Of a stretch of DNA of 64,000 nucleotides, positions 35,210 through 45,753 are shown in pieces (position 1 is the first letter of the stretch; every line of letters starts with the position of its first letter). The notes under the pieces are model-generated. The model was not told where the DNA came from. It saw nothing but the letters and a program-made list of their open reading frames with translations, and did not search any database. Source of the stretch: Sphingomonas hankookensis (GTDB lineage Bacteria; Pseudomonadota; Alphaproteobacteria; Sphingomonadales; Sphingomonadaceae). The stretch covers positions 1-64,000 of the forward strand of contig NZ_JAKREV010000001.1 in assembly GCF_022664465.1 (NCBI RefSeq). The letters are read 5' to 3'. Both the position numbers and the translations under genes were made by a program.

Positions 35210-38107
35210 ATGACGATCATCACGCGCCGCCGCCTCCTGTCCGGGGTGGCGTTCCTTGCCGCCGCCTCTGCGCAGGCGCAAACCACCCCCGCACCCGAAC
35301 CGGCCACCGAACAGCCCTCCGCGCAAGCCGACGACGGCAACATCGTCGTCACCGGTTCGCGGATTACCCGTCCCGACTATGCGGCGCCCAACCCGGTCGT
35401 GTCGTTCGGTGCCGAGGACCTGCGCCAGTCGGGGACGACCAACGTCACCACCTTCCTGCAACGCGTGCCGGCGCTGACCAACTCGCTCGACAGCACCCGC
35501 ACTGCCGGGCGCAGCCAGGGCGACGGTGCGCTGGGGCAGGTCGGGCTGAACCTGCTCGACCTGCGCGGGCTCGGCCCCAATCGCACGCTGGTGCTGGTCA
35601 ACGGACGGCGGCATGTCGCCGGCCAGTCGGACACCGCCGCGGTCGATATCAACGCCATCCCGACCGACCTGATCGAACGCGTCGACGTGCTGACCGGCGC
35701 GGCCTCGGCAATCTACGGTGCCGACGGCGTATCGGGCGTGGTCAATTTCGTGCTGCGTCGTGATTTCGACGGGGTGGCGGCGCGCGTGCAGGCGGGGATT
35801 TCGGAGCGCGGCGATGCCGGCAACCGCTTCGCCTCGATCATCGCCGGGCGCAATTTCGCGGACGGACGCGGCAACCTGACCCTCGCCTACGAATACAACG
35901 CCGACGATCCGCTGGCGAACGACGACCGCGACTATCTGGCGCTCGCTCAGCGACAGTACTTCGTCAACACCGACGATTTCGATCCCACCCGTCCCGGCAG
36001 CTACAAGGTCGCCCCGGCGCGCGACCTGCGCTATCCCTATGGTTCGAACCAGGGCTATGTCGTGATCGGCGACCAGGTGTTCCGCGGCGACGGCGCCCGC
36101 TATACCTCCGGCCGCATCCTCTTGAACGACGGCTATTCGATCGGCGGCGACGATACGCCGGTCGCGGGCTATATCGGCGATATCCTGCCGCGCACCGAAC
36201 GCCATGCGGTCAACGCCCTCGCCCGCTTCGATGTCTCCGACGCGTTCAGGCTGTCTGCCGAGGCGAAGTTTGTGCAGAGCGAGGTGACCAGCTTCAGTGG
36301 TTTTGGCGGCAACTATCCCGCGACCATCGCGCTCGATAATCCGTTCATCCCGGTGTCGATCCTGACCGCCGCCCGCGCCGCGGACCTGACCTCGGTCGAT
36401 ATCAGCCGCAACAATTTCGACATTCCCCGCCGGGGTGAGACCGATCGCCGCCGCACCTGGCGCGGCGTGATCGACGTCAGCGGGCGCATTTCCGACCACG
36501 CGAATTACGATGTGTCCTACACCTATGGCCGCACAGACGTGCGCGCGACCAAGCGCAACGACCGGCTGAACGATCGCTTCCTCGAAGCACTCGATGCGGT
36601 GCGCGACGGCAGTGGCCAGATCGTATGCCGCTCCGCCACCGCCCGCGCCGCCGGGTGCGTTCCGGTCAACACCTTCGGCGGCAACACCGTCGACGGGCGT
36701 TCGTTCGACTATTACCTGTTCGATCCGGTCAGCACCGCGCGGATCGAACAGCATGTCGTCAACGCCGCGCTGACCGGTGATTTCGGCCAGTTCTTCGAAC
36801 TGCCCGGCGGCCCGGTCGCCTTTGCGGCGGGCGGCGAATATCGCAAGGAATCGAGCCGCTTTCGCCCGGCCCAGCAGCTGCTCGACAACGCCTTTTATCA
36901 ATTCGACGAATATGTCATTCCCACGCCCTCGCGCGGCAGCTTCGACGTGTGGGAAGCGTTCGGTGAACTGAACGCGCCGCTGCTGAAGGACGTCCCCTTC
37001 GCGCACCTGCTGTCGGTCGGCGCGGCGGGGCGTCTGTCGGACTATTCGACGATCGGCACGACCCGGGCTTGGCAGGTCAACGGGATCTATGCGCCGATCG
37101 CCGCGATCACCGTCCGCGGCTCCTATGGCCGCTCGGTCCGTGCCCCGAACATCGGCGAAATCTTCCGCCCGCAGACCGGCACCAGCAACTTCTTCTCCGA
37201 CCCGTGCTACCTCGCCAACCGTACGCTCGGCACCTCGTTCCGCGCAACAAATTGCCAGACGCTGATCACTGCAGCCGGCGGCAATCCCGCAACCTTCACC
37301 GCCGCCAACAACCCCGATGCGACGATCTTCATCCCCGGCACGCAGGAGGGCAATCGCAACCTGCGCCCCGAAGTCGCCAAGACGTGGACCGCGGGCATCG
37401 TGCTGCGCCCCGACTTCGTCCCCGGCCTGTCGATCGCGGTCGACTGGTACGACATCGACCTGACCGATGCGATCAACACGCCCGGCGCCAACACCATCGC
37501 CGAACTGTGCGTCGACCAGCCGACCCTCGACAACGCCTATTGCGGCGCGATCACCCGCGCGACCGGCACCGGCTTCATCAACGGCTTCACCGTCCAGCCA
37601 CAGAATGTCGCATCGTTCCGCACCGCCGGTGCCGAACTCAACATCGCCTATCGCTTCACCACCACCGACGTCGGCAGCTTCGACCTGCGACTGGTCGGCG
37701 GCTATCTCGACCGGTTGGAACAGATCGCGACGCCGGGCGCGGCGATCGAGAACAATGTCGATCAGCCGTTCCGTCCACGCTACACCCTCGCCTTCTCGCC
37801 CAGCTGGGAAATTGAGGCGCTGACGCTCAGCTATAATCTGCGCTGGCAGAACGGCGTCCGGCGCTTCACGCGCTTCGACACCGACAGTACGCCCAACTTC
37901 GTCGACCCGCGCTATTTCCGCTACAAGGAATTGTGGAGCCACGACGTGCAGGCACAGGTGCGGGTAAACGATCGCTTCGCCTTTTACGGCGGCGTCAACA
38001 ACCTGATCGACCAGCGTCCCGATATCGGGTTCGAAACCAACGTGCCGATCTCGCCGATCGGCCGCTATTTCTACGCCGGTGCGCGCATGGGTCTGGGTAC
38101 GCGCTGA
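35210..38107 (+). CDS. TonB-dependent receptor paired with ABC importer
   Basis: A 965-residue outer-membrane receptor. The signal peptide begins TRRRLLSGVAF and ends ASAQAQ, then comes a NIVVTGSRITRPDY TonB-box region, a plug (LVLVNGRRHV, VDVLTGAASAIYGADGVSGVV) and a barrel ending GARMGLGTR. The last residue is arginine rather than the usual phenylalanine, which is slightly odd. ATG 35210 follows GGGGGA. It is divergent from the binding-protein gene, so receptor plus ABC system likely form one uptake path. The ligand is unknown. Confidence 0.92.
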   Translation: MTIITRRRLLSGVAFLAAASAQAQTTPAPEPATEQPSAQADDGNIVVTGSRITRPDYAAPNPVVSFGAEDLRQSGTTNVTTFLQRVPALTNSLDSTRTAGRSQGDGALGQVGLNLLDLRGLGPNRTLVLVNGRRHVAGQSDTAAVDINAIPTDLIERVDVLTGAASAIYGADGVSGVVNFVLRRDFDGVAARVQAGISERGDAGNRFASIIAGRNFADGRGNLTLAYEYNADDPLANDDRDYLALAQRQYFVNTDDFDPTRPGSYKVAPARDLRYPYGSNQGYVVIGDQVFRGDGARYTSGRILLNDGYSIGGDDTPVAGYIGDILPRTERHAVNALARFDVSDAFRLSAEAKFVQSEVTSFSGFGGNYPATIALDNPFIPVSILTAARAADLTSVDISRNNFDIPRRGETDRRRTWRGVIDVSGRISDHANYDVSYTYGRTDVRATKRNDRLNDRFLEALDAVRDGSGQIVCRSATARAAGCVPVNTFGGNTVDGRSFDYYLFDPVSTARIEQHVVNAALTGDFGQFFELPGGPVAFAAGGEYRKESSRFRPAQQLLDNAFYQFDEYVIPTPSRGSFDVWEAFGELNAPLLKDVPFAHLLSVGAAGRLSDYSTIGTTRAWQVNGIYAPIAAITVRGSYGRSVRAPNIGEIFRPQTGTSNFFSDPCYLANRTLGTSFRATNCQTLITAAGGNPATFTAANNPDATIFIPGTQEGNRNLRPEVAKTWTAGIVLRPDFVPGLSIAVDWYDIDLTDAINTPGANTIAELCVDQPTLDNAYCGAITRATGTGFINGFTVQPQNVASFRTAGAELNIAYRFTTTDVGSFDLRLVGGYLDRLEQIATPGAAIENNVDQPFRPRYTLAFSPSWEIEALTLSYNLRWQNGVRRFTRFDTDSTPNFVDPRYFRYKELWSHDVQAQVRVNDRFAFYGGVNNLIDQRPDIGFETNVPISPIGRYFYAGARMGLGTR

Positions 38108-38145
38108 CGCTTGCTCCGCGGGCCGTCAGGCCGCAAAGGGCGGGG

Positions 38146-38889
38146 ATGCAGCATGTCCCCGCCCGCCTCGCGTCGTATGACGTCGTCATCCCGTGCCACA
38201 ACCGCGCCCATGTCGTCGCCGACGCGGTGGAAAGCGTGCTGGCACAGGACCATGCGCCTTGCCGGGTGATCGTGGTCGACGATGGATCGACCGACGCCAG
38301 CCCGACGGTAATCCGCGCGCTCGCCGCGACGCACGACCGGGTGCAGGCGATGATCCTGCCGCGCAACGTCGGCGCGTCGCAGGCCCGCAACAGCGGCGTC
38401 GCGCTGGCAACCGCCGAATGGGTCGCGTTCCTCGACAGCGACGATGTCTGGCTGCCCGGTGCGGCCGAGGCGCTGCTGGCACCCGCCGCCACCGCGGGTC
38501 ACGATATCGTCGTCGGCCATTTCGCACGGATCGAAGGGGCCGCACCGCCCACCCCTCCCGAATGCGGCTGGGACGGCGGCTGCATCGGGCTGGGGTTGGC
38601 GAGCGGCGGCGTGATCGGGCCCAGCTGGTCGGTGGTCCGCCGCAGCCTGGTCGAACGCGTCCACGGCTTCGACCCCAGCTTCCACAATTGCAACGACTGG
38701 GACTTCTACACCCGCGCCGCCGCCGCCGGCGCCCGTTTCGTCCGGCTGGACGCCTGCGTCGCCTATTACCGCACCGTCGCCGGCAGCCGCTTGGTCAACG
38801 ATACCACGATCGGCGAACGCAACGCGCTGCGCGTACTCGCCCACCCCTATTTACAAACCTATCACACGCCCGACGCCGTCAGCGCCTGA
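38146..38889 (+). CDS. Glycosyltransferase family 2 protein
   Basis: About 247 residues, a GT-A fold glycosyltransferase. It begins DVVIPCHNRAHVVADAVESV, has VIVVDDGSTD for nucleotide-sugar binding, and the metal-binding DxD as LDSDDVW. There are no transmembrane segments, so it is a cytoplasmic enzyme of normal short GT2 length. ATG 38146 follows a GGGCGGGG run and lies 38 bp after the TonB receptor, so the two may share a transcript. Donor and acceptor cannot be assigned. Confidence 0.88.
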   Translation: MQHVPARLASYDVVIPCHNRAHVVADAVESVLAQDHAPCRVIVVDDGSTDASPTVIRALAATHDRVQAMILPRNVGASQARNSGVALATAEWVAFLDSDDVWLPGAAEALLAPAATAGHDIVVGHFARIEGAAPPTPPECGWDGGCIGLGLASGGVIGPSWSVVRRSLVERVHGFDPSFHNCNDWDFYTRAAAAGARFVRLDACVAYYRTVAGSRLVNDTTIGERNALRVLAHPYLQTYHTPDAVSA

Positions 38890-38925
38890 CGACCGCTCGA
38901 TCTGGCAGCAGCCTGATCGCCTCGA

Positions 38926-40005
38926 TCAATCGATGGCGATCAGCGCCTGCATCTTCGCTTCCGCCGCTCGCCATTCGATGCCGCGCTCGCTCAGCCAGTC
39001 ATCGCAGTGGTAGGTGCATTCATAACGTTCGCCGCCGTCACACAGGATGGTGACGATCGAGCCCTGCTCGTTCGCTGCCTCCATCTCCGCGACCAGCTTC
39101 GCGCACGCGATCAGGTTCGTGCCCGTCGACCCGCCCACGCGGCGGCCCAATCGGGCGGACAGCGCCCGCATCGCGCCGATGCTGTCGGCGTCCTCCACGG
39201 CGATCATCCGGTCGATCACCGACGGGATGAAACTCGGCTCGACGCGCGGACGGCCGATCCCCTCGATCCGGCTGGCGCAGCCGTCGGGCAGCGACGTGAC
39301 CGACCGATCGTCGAAATGGCGATGAAACACCGAATGGACCGGATCGGCGACGCAGAGCCGGGTGGCATGCCGCTGATAGCCGATATAGCGCCCGATCGTC
39401 GCCGACGTGCCGCCGGTGCCCGCGCCACAGACTATCCATGCCGGGACCGGATACTCCTCGGCCGCCATCTGCGCAAAGATGCTTTCGGCGATGTTGTTGT
39501 TGCCGCGCCAGTCGGTCGCGCGCTCGGCATAGGTGAACTGGTCGAGATAATGGCCGCCGGTTTCCGCCGCCAACCGGTGGGCCACGTCATAGACCGTGCG
39601 CGGGTCGTCGACCGCGTGGATCTCGCCGCCATGGAAGCGGATCGCATCGATCTTGGGCGCGGCCGTGGTAGCTGGCACGACCGCGATGAAGCGCAACCCC
39701 AGCATCCGCGCGAAATAGGCTTCGCTGACCGCGGTCGAGCCCGACGACGCCTCGATGATGCAGGTGTCCGGCCCGACCCACCCGTTGCACAGCGCATAGA
39801 GGAACAGCGATCGGGCGAGGCGATGCTTGAGGCTGCCGGTCGGATGGCTGCTTTCGTCCTTCAGGTAGAGCGTGATGCCCGGATGACGCGGCAGGTCGAG
39901 GCGGATCAGATGGGTATCGGCCGAACGGTTATAGTCGGCCTCGATCCGCCGGATCGCCTCGGTCCGCCATGCCCGGACGGCGTCGTCGTTCGCCTTAGCC
40001 GACAT
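38926..40005 (-). CDS. PLP-dependent cysteine synthase-family enzyme (Cds1-like)
   Basis: A 359-residue fold-type II PLP enzyme. The PLP lysine is in [11 protein letters not shown], the substrate loop in [13 protein letters not shown], and the phosphate-binding glycine loop in [15 protein letters not shown]. It groups by these features with cysteine synthase-like proteins of the Cds1 type, which can act as L-cysteine desulfhydrases, rather than with the shorter CysK/CysM. Its start overlaps the end of the M3 peptidase gene by 11 bp. Synthesis versus breakdown of cysteine cannot be decided from sequence. Confidence 0.85.
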   Translation of the reverse strand: MSAKANDDAVRAWRTEAIRRIEADYNRSADTHLIRLDLPRHPGITLYLKDESSHPTGSLKHRLARSLFLYALCNGWVGPDTCIIEASSGSTAVSEAYFARMLGLRFIAVVPATTAAPKIDAIRFHGGEIHAVDDPRTVYDVAHRLAAETGGHYLDQFTYAERATDWRGNNNIAESIFAQMAAEEYPVPAWIVCGAGTGGTSATIGRYIGYQRHATRLCVADPVHSVFHRHFDDRSVTSLPDGCASRIEGIGRPRVEPSFIPSVIDRMIAVEDADSIGAMRALSARLGRRVGGSTGTNLIACAKLVAEMEAANEQGSIVTILCDGGERYECTYHCDDWLSERGIEWRAAEAKMQALIAID

Positions 40006-42031
40006 CGACGGTCAACCCATGACGGACCAGCATCGCCGCCGGATCGGCGTCGCGTCCGCGAAACGCGCGGTAGCTGTCGGCTGCCGGCCGGCTGGCACCA
40101 CGCGCGAGCACTTCCTTGCGGAACTTCGCGGCCGTGAAGCGATCGATCAACCCCGCTTCGGCAAACCGCTGAAAGCCATCCGCCGCCAGCACCTCTGCCC
40201 AGAGATAGCTGTAATAGCCCGACGCATAGCCACCGGCGAAGATATGGGTGAAGGCATGCGGGAAACGATGCCACGACGGCGGGCGCACCACCGCCACCTC
40301 TTCGCGGACGGCCTCGATTACCTCCATCGGATCGCTGCCCATCGTGCCCAGATGCAGCAGCAGATCGAACAGCGCGAATTCGACTTGCCGGACGATGAAC
40401 ATGCCCGACAGGAAATGGCGCGCCGCGATCAGCTTGTCGAACAGCGCATCGGGCAGAGGCGCGCCGGTCGCATGATGCCCGGACATCTCGCGCAGGACGG
40501 CGCGGTCCCATGCGAAATCCTCCATCAGCTGGCTGGGCAGCTCGACCGCGTCCCATTCGAACCCGCTGATGCCCGCGATGTTCGGCCGATCGACTTCGGT
40601 GAACAGTAGGTGCAGACAATGCCCGGTTTCGTGCAGGAAGGTGACGACCTCCTTGTGGCTGAGCAGCGACGGGTGCCCGTCGGTCTTCGGCGCGAAATTG
40701 CAGACGAGGTAGGCGACCGGCACGCGGCGGACGTTACCGTCGTTCAGCCGGGGCCGCGCCTGCGCCATCCATGCACCGCTGCGCTTGCCCGACCGCGCAT
40801 GCAGGTCGATATAAACACCCGCGAACACCGTCCCGTCTTCGTCGGCCATGTCGTAATAGCAGGCATCGGGGTGATAGACCGCAATGTCCGGACGCGCGAT
40901 CATCCGGATGCCGAACAGCCGGTCGAGCAGCCGCTGCCATCCTTCGACCACCCGCTCGACCGGGAAATATGCGCGCACTTCCTGTTCGTCGACCGCATAG
41001 CGCGCCTCGCGCAGCCGCTCGGAGACATAGGTCACGTCCCACGGCAACAGCTCCGCCAGCCCCAGCTGCTTGGCGGCATAGTCGGCCAGGGTAGCGAACT
41101 CCTGTTCCGCCGCCGGCTTCGCCCGCGCGGCCAGATCGCGCAGAAACGCCAGCACCTCGCCTGCATTCGGTGCCATCTTGGTAGCGAGCGACCACTCGAC
41201 CGGATCGGGGAAGCCCAGCAACCGAGCGGCTTCACGCCGCCGGGCAAGGATCTCGGCGATCCGCGATGAATTGTCGAACTGGCCGGCGTGCGGTCCCTGA
41301 TCCGACGCACGCGTGCCCGATGCGGTATAGACACGTTCGCGCAGCCCACGGTCATCGGCGAACGTCAAGACCGCGTTGACGCTCGGCATCTGCAGCGTGA
41401 CCAGCCAGCCCGACAGCCCCTTTGCCTTCGCGGCGTCGGCGAACATCGCCTTGTCCGCCGCCGATAGGCCGGCGAGCAGGCATTCGTCCTCGACCTGTTC
41501 GGACCATGCATCGGTCGCGTCGAGCACCGCGTTGCCGAATGCGGTCGACAGCTGCGACAGTTCGACCGCCAGCTCGGCGAAGCGCGCGCGATCCTCGACC
41601 GACAGCGAAACGCCGGACAGCGTGAAATCGCGGACCATATGCTCGACCGCAGCGCGATCCGCCGGCGCCAGCTCGGCAAACCCGGTCGTCGCGGTCAGCG
41701 CGACCAGTACCTCGAACAGCGCCTGGTTCTGCATGACCTGCAGCTCGTTCTCGACCAGCCGCTTCTGCCCGGCGGCATAGGCGGCGCGCAGTTCGGGCGT
41801 GTCGCCCACGCCATGAAGATGCGATACCGCCGACCAGACCGCGCCGATCGCCGCATCGGCGCGCTCCAGCGGCATCCATGCCTCGTCGAAGCTGGTAGGC
41901 CGGGTTTCCACGATCTTCGCCACGACCGTCTGATGGTCGGAAAGGACGCGGTCGAGCGCATCGGCAACGTGATCGGGTTTTATCTCGCCGAAGCGCGGAA
42001 GCGCGAGCGTGTCGAGCAGCGGGTTGGTCAT
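39995..42031 (-). CDS. prlC: M3-family oligopeptidase A (PrlC-like)
   Basis: A 678-residue cytoplasmic zinc metallopeptidase that cuts short peptides. The zinc motif HETGH is in [14 protein letters not shown], and the third ligand glutamate is in [11 protein letters not shown]. The start [17 protein letters not shown] closely follows oligopeptidase A (PrlC) rather than Dcp. Length is normal. It lies 12 bp after trxB and overlaps the Cds1-like gene, so it is probably cotranscribed. A peptide-degrading enzyme here fits the upstream peptide-import genes. Confidence 0.92.
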   Translation of the reverse strand: MTNPLLDTLALPRFGEIKPDHVADALDRVLSDHQTVVAKIVETRPTSFDEAWMPLERADAAIGAVWSAVSHLHGVGDTPELRAAYAAGQKRLVENELQVMQNQALFEVLVALTATTGFAELAPADRAAVEHMVRDFTLSGVSLSVEDRARFAELAVELSQLSTAFGNAVLDATDAWSEQVEDECLLAGLSAADKAMFADAAKAKGLSGWLVTLQMPSVNAVLTFADDRGLRERVYTASGTRASDQGPHAGQFDNSSRIAEILARRREAARLLGFPDPVEWSLATKMAPNAGEVLAFLRDLAARAKPAAEQEFATLADYAAKQLGLAELLPWDVTYVSERLREARYAVDEQEVRAYFPVERVVEGWQRLLDRLFGIRMIARPDIAVYHPDACYYDMADEDGTVFAGVYIDLHARSGKRSGAWMAQARPRLNDGNVRRVPVAYLVCNFAPKTDGHPSLLSHKEVVTFLHETGHCLHLLFTEVDRPNIAGISGFEWDAVELPSQLMEDFAWDRAVLREMSGHHATGAPLPDALFDKLIAARHFLSGMFIVRQVEFALFDLLLHLGTMGSDPMEVIEAVREEVAVVRPPSWHRFPHAFTHIFAGGYASGYYSYLWAEVLAADGFQRFAEAGLIDRFTAAKFRKEVLARGASRPAADSYRAFRGRDADPAAMLVRHGLTVDVG

Positions 42032-42043
42032 TACGTTTCCCGT

Positions 42044-43039
42044 TTAGTTCAGCAGATTGGCATCGGCGCCGTCGGCGGCGATCGCATGAGTATTGTGCCC
42101 GGCCAGATAGCGTTCGGCCTCCAGCGCGGCCATGCATCCCATGCCGGCCGAGGTGACGGCCTGACGGAACAGCTTGTCCTGCACGTCGCCCGCCGCGAAT
42201 ACGCCCGGCACGCTGGTCGCGGTCGAGCCCGGCGTCACGAGGATATAGCCTTCGTCATCCATATGCAGCTGGCCCTTGAACAGCGCGGTGGCCGGGTCGT
42301 GCCCGATCGCGACGAACAGGCCGTGCACCGGCAGTTGCGATATCGCACCGTCACGGGTATCCCGCAACGCGACGGCGGTAACGCCGCCCGTATCGCCCAG
42401 CACCTCGGCGACCTCGGCGTTCCAGATCATCTCGATCTTGGGGTTGGCATGCAGCCGCGCCTGATTGGTCCGGTCGGCGCGCAGCGTGTCGCGACGATGG
42501 ATCAGATAGACCTTTTCCGCGAAATTGGTGAGGTACAGCGCTTCCTCGACCGCGGTATTGCCACCGCCGACGACCGCACAGATCCGGTTGCGGTAAAAGA
42601 AGCCGTCACACGTCGCACAGGCTGATACGCCACTCCCGCGATAGGCGGTTTCGCTTTCCAGCCCCAGCCAGCGCGCCGACGCGCCGGTCGCCACGACGAT
42701 CGTGTCGGCCGTGTAGCGGGTGCCGCCATCGCCGATCGCCAGGAAGGGTGCGGCGGTCAGGTCGACCTCGACGATCAGGTCGCCGACGACGTCGACGCCG
42801 GCTTTGCGGACCTGCTCACCCATGCGCGCCATCAATTCGGGGCCGAGCACGCTTTCGTCGCCCGGCCAGTTCTCGACATCGGTCGTGATGGTCAGCTGCC
42901 CGCCGGGCTGCGGCCCTTCGACCAGAACCGGCGACAGCGCGGCGCGCGCGGCATAGACACCGGCGGTGTAACCCGCCGGGCCGGAGCCGATGATCAGCAC
43001 CTTGCTGTGCCGCACGTTGGGCTCTTCAGTCTTCGACAT
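42044..43039 (-). CDS. trxB: Thioredoxin reductase
   Basis: 331 residues. FAD-binding [21 protein letters not shown]-binding [11 protein letters not shown], and the redox-active CATC in [10 protein letters not shown] are all intact; the C-terminal [10 protein letters not shown] completes the family pattern. It transfers electrons from NADPH to thioredoxin in the cytoplasm. It is transcribed after trxA and one unknown gene, 14 bp from the latter, so the complete thioredoxin system is in one operon. Confidence 0.97.
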   Translation of the reverse strand: MSKTEEPNVRHSKVLIIGSGPAGYTAGVYAARAALSPVLVEGPQPGGQLTITTDVENWPGDESVLGPELMARMGEQVRKAGVDVVGDLIVEVDLTAAPFLAIGDGGTRYTADTIVVATGASARWLGLESETAYRGSGVSACATCDGFFYRNRICAVVGGGNTAVEEALYLTNFAEKVYLIHRRDTLRADRTNQARLHANPKIEMIWNAEVAEVLGDTGGVTAVALRDTRDGAISQLPVHGLFVAIGHDPATALFKGQLHMDDEGYILVTPGSTATSVPGVFAAGDVQDKLFRQAVTSAGMGCMAALEAERYLAGHNTHAIAADGADANLLN

Positions 43040-43053
43040 TCTGGTTTCCGATT

Positions 43054-43941
43054 CTATTGCGCGAGCGCCGGCTCGGCGGTGAGCGATGCTCGCTCCATCA
43101 TCTCGATCGTTTGCCAGCCCATCTTTCGGTACCGCTCACTGGCCTCCTCCACGCGGTCGAGGCGCAAGCGAAACCGACGGCCCAAATCCGGATGATCGGC
43201 GTCAAGGATCGCCAGCACTCGATCGAGTCCGGTGAAATCTGACTTGTATCCGTCCGTCTCGGCCTTTTCGCGGAGGTGGAAGACACGACTCTCTTCTTCT
43301 TCGGTCCATCCGATATCGTTCAAGGCGAGGTACAGCTCGAGCGTGCCCAACGCGGACAGCGTGTCGCGCAGGACGGTGCGCATGGTTCCCGGCCACGCCG
43401 CCGCCTCGACCACCTGTCCTGCCCGGCGATCCAGTGACTTCTCGTCCAGCGTGTCGGTCGCGTGAACGGCTGCCATACGAGTAGCCTTCCAAATCTTGCG
43501 ATCGGGGGCGTCTCCGGCGATGGCGCGGCTATGCAACGCCATGACTGCCTGACGCGCCTGCTCGACATTCAGGTGCTGTGCAGTCAACGCCGCTAGTTTG
43601 TCATTGCTTAGCAGTTCCAGCATTAGCTGCGAGACGATGCGCGTCAGGTCGGCTCCGACCGGCGTCCGCTCAAGCCAAGCCACGGCGAATCGCTCAGCCT
43701 CGGCCTGCGGACGAAAGCCGTTGACGAACATCGGGAGCGTGTCGGCCAGTGAAACCGGATAGCCCAGGCGTTCGGCATAAAGCGGCGTGTCGTCCGCCTC
43801 GACAACGGCACCGATGACATTGGCTTTCCCGTTTTCCCAAGCGGGAAAGTACACGAAGCTGCCGCCCGTGATATGCCGACGCAGCCGCTCCAGCGCCTGC
43901 GCCTTGATCGCCGGGTCGCCGTGAAACGCGATATCGGCCAT
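43054..43941 (-). CDS. Conserved-looking protein of unknown function between trxA and trxB
   Basis: 295 residues; I do not recognise a family. The start ATG 43941 overlaps the trxA stop (TGATG), so it is translationally coupled to thioredoxin. The N-terminus (residues 1-60) has an alpha/beta character with [23 protein letters not shown]; the rest is mostly charged and helical, rich in Leu, Arg, Glu and Ala. No signal peptide, membrane segment or cysteine pair is seen. It contains no CxxC, so it is not an obvious thioredoxin substrate relay. A role linked to redox or peptide handling is only suggested by position. Confidence 0.75.
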   Translation of the reverse strand: MADIAFHGDPAIKAQALERLRRHITGGSFVYFPAWENGKANVIGAVVEADDTPLYAERLGYPVSLADTLPMFVNGFRPQAEAERFAVAWLERTPVGADLTRIVSQLMLELLSNDKLAALTAQHLNVEQARQAVMALHSRAIAGDAPDRKIWKATRMAAVHATDTLDEKSLDRRAGQVVEAAAWPGTMRTVLRDTLSALGTLELYLALNDIGWTEEEESRVFHLREKAETDGYKSDFTGLDRVLAILDADHPDLGRRFRLRLDRVEEASERYRKMGWQTIEMMERASLTAEPALAQ

Positions 43942-44264
43942 CACTCGGCCCCGATATTCGCGTCGACGAACGCGTCGAGCCGGCTGCGCGAAACGGTGCC
44001 GAAGGTCCGGGCGGTTTCCGCGCCGTTCTTCACCACCATCAACAACGGGATACCGCGCACGCCGAAGCGCTCGGCCAGCTTGGGGTTCGCCTCGATGTCG
44101 ACCTTCACGATCTCCATCTCGTCGGCATATTCCGCGTCCATCTCGTCGAGCGTGGGGGCCAGCGCCTTGCACGGCGCGCACCACGGGGCCCAGAAGTCGA
44201 CCAGCACCGGCTTGTCGTTCTGCATCACGATCTCGTCGAAATCCTGCTCGGTCGCATTACGCAT
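43941..44264 (-). CDS. trxA: Thioredoxin
   Basis: 107 residues, a single thioredoxin domain with the active site WCAPCK in DFWAPWCAPCKAL and the cis-proline region RGIPLLMV. Cytoplasmic disulfide reductant. AAGGA lies upstream of the ATG. It follows tldD by 28 bp, so the peptide-uptake/TldDE unit may read through into trxA. Start and length are normal. Confidence 0.97.
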   Translation of the reverse strand: MRNATEQDFDEIVMQNDKPVLVDFWAPWCAPCKALAPTLDEMDAEYADEMEIVKVDIEANPKLAERFGVRGIPLLMVVKNGAETARTFGTVSRSRLDAFVDANIGAE

Positions 44265-44292
44265 GATAGGTCATCCTTAGGGAAATTGGGGT

Positions 44293-45753
44293 TTAGCCGG
44301 CCTGTCCGCCGACCATCATCCGGTCGATCCGGAGGGTCGGTTGGCCGACACTGACGTGAAGCTGCTGGCCCTGCTTGCCGCAGGTCGCCATGCCGGTGTC
44401 GAAATCAAGGTCGTTGCCGATCATCGAAATGTGGCGCAGCGCCTCGTGCCCGACGCCGATCAACGTCGCGCCGCGTACCGGGGCGACCAGCTTGCCCTTC
44501 TCGACCAGCCATGCCGCAATCGTAGTGAAGTTGAAGCGGCCGGTGACGATATCGACTTGCCCGCCATCGAACTCGGTGGCGTAAATACCACGATCGATCG
44601 AAGCGATGATATCGGCCGGATCAGCGGTGCCGTTCGCCAGAAAGGTGTTGGTCATGCGCGGCATCGGCAGATGCGCATAGGACTGGCGACGGCCATTGCC
44701 GGTCGAACGCGCATTCATCAGCCCAGCATTCAGTCGGTCCTGCATCAGCCCGGTCAGCATCCCATCCTCGACCAGCACCGTCCGGTCGGGCGCACTGCCC
44801 TCGTCGTCGATGCCGAGCGAGCCCAGCCGCCCCGGCAGGCCGCCGTCGTCGATCACCGTCACGCCGGGGGCGGCGATCCGCTCGCCGACCTTGCCGTCGA
44901 ACGCCGACAAATGCTTGCGGTGATGGTCGCCCTCCAGCCCGTGACCGACCGCTTCATGGAACAGCACGCCCGGATAGCCCGGCCCCAGCACGATCGGCAT
45001 CTCTCCGACGGGGGCGGCGATGGCGTCGAGATTGGTCAGCGCCATCGTGGCGGCGGTCTTGACCATCGCCTCGACCGCGTCCGCCGGAAAGCCGTCCAGC
45101 CCGGCCCGTCGCCCCAATCCCGCCTGCCCGCGTGCGCGCTGGCCGTTCTGCTCGGCGATGACAACCATCGACAAGATCGTCAGCGGACGGACATCGCCCG
45201 CCAGCAGCCCGTCGGCCTCGGCGACCAGAATCGTCGTATCCGTCGCGCGGACATTGGCATCGACGCGGACGATGCGCGGGTCGGTCGATCGCGCCAGTTC
45301 GTCGATCCGTTTGAGGATCGCGATCCACGCGGTCGCATCGTCGACCGCGACCGGATCGATCGCGGGATACAGCGCATGGGCGGGCGCGCGGCGGTTCAGC
45401 GCGATGCCATGCGGGTGGCTGGCCACCTCGCCGCGGCGCTCCAGCGTCCGCACCGCGCGTGCCGTATCGAGCAGCGCGCCTTCGCGAATGTCGGCGGAGT
45501 GCGCGAAGCTCACCTGCCCGCGATGCGCCGAGCGGGCGCCGACGCCCTGCCGCATCGAGAAGCTGCCTTGGGTGACGCGGCCGCCCTCCAGCTGCCAGCT
45601 GCGCAGGCTGGTCGTCTCGAAATACAGTTCGGCAATGTCCGCGCCGCCACCGGCCATCACGCCCAGCGCCCGGCCAATCGCCGCTTCGTCCAGTCCCGCC
45701 GGGCCAAGCAAGCGCGCCTGCGCGCGGTCGAGCGCCGTGTCGCCGCCGTTCAT
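44293..45753 (-). CDS. tldD: TldD metallopeptidase subunit
   Basis: A 486-residue cytoplasmic zinc peptidase subunit. The zinc-binding HExxxH is present as HEAVGHGLEGD. In E. coli TldD and TldE (PmbA) form a heterodimer that cuts unfolded peptides and matures microcin B17. The ATG 45753 follows GGAGG and overlaps the tldE stop (ATGA), consistent with stoichiometric subunits. Here it ends a chain of four genes starting with a TonB receptor and an SbmA-like transporter, which suggests a dedicated peptide substrate. Confidence 0.95.
   Translation of the reverse strand: MNGGDTALDRAQARLLGPAGLDEAAIGRALGVMAGGGADIAELYFETTSLRSWQLEGGRVTQGSFSMRQGVGARSAHRGQVSFAHSADIREGALLDTARAVRTLERRGEVASHPHGIALNRRAPAHALYPAIDPVAVDDATAWIAILKRIDELARSTDPRIVRVDANVRATDTTILVAEADGLLAGDVRPLTILSMVVIAEQNGQRARGQAGLGRRAGLDGFPADAVEAMVKTAATMALTNLDAIAAPVGEMPIVLGPGYPGVLFHEAVGHGLEGDHHRKHLSAFDGKVGERIAAPGVTVIDDGGLPGRLGSLGIDDEGSAPDRTVLVEDGMLTGLMQDRLNAGLMNARSTGNGRRQSYAHLPMPRMTNTFLANGTADPADIIASIDRGIYATEFDGGQVDIVTGRFNFTTIAAWLVEKGKLVAPVRGATLIGVGHEALRHISMIGNDLDFDTGMATCGKQGQQLHVSVGQPTLRIDRMMVGGQAG

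Noticed and set aside
34901..37942. A 1013-residue open frame on the minus strand opposite the TonB receptor
   Set aside because: Very rich in Arg, Asp, Glu, Val and Ala, with no domain pattern; it is the mirror image of a high-GC gene with biased third positions.
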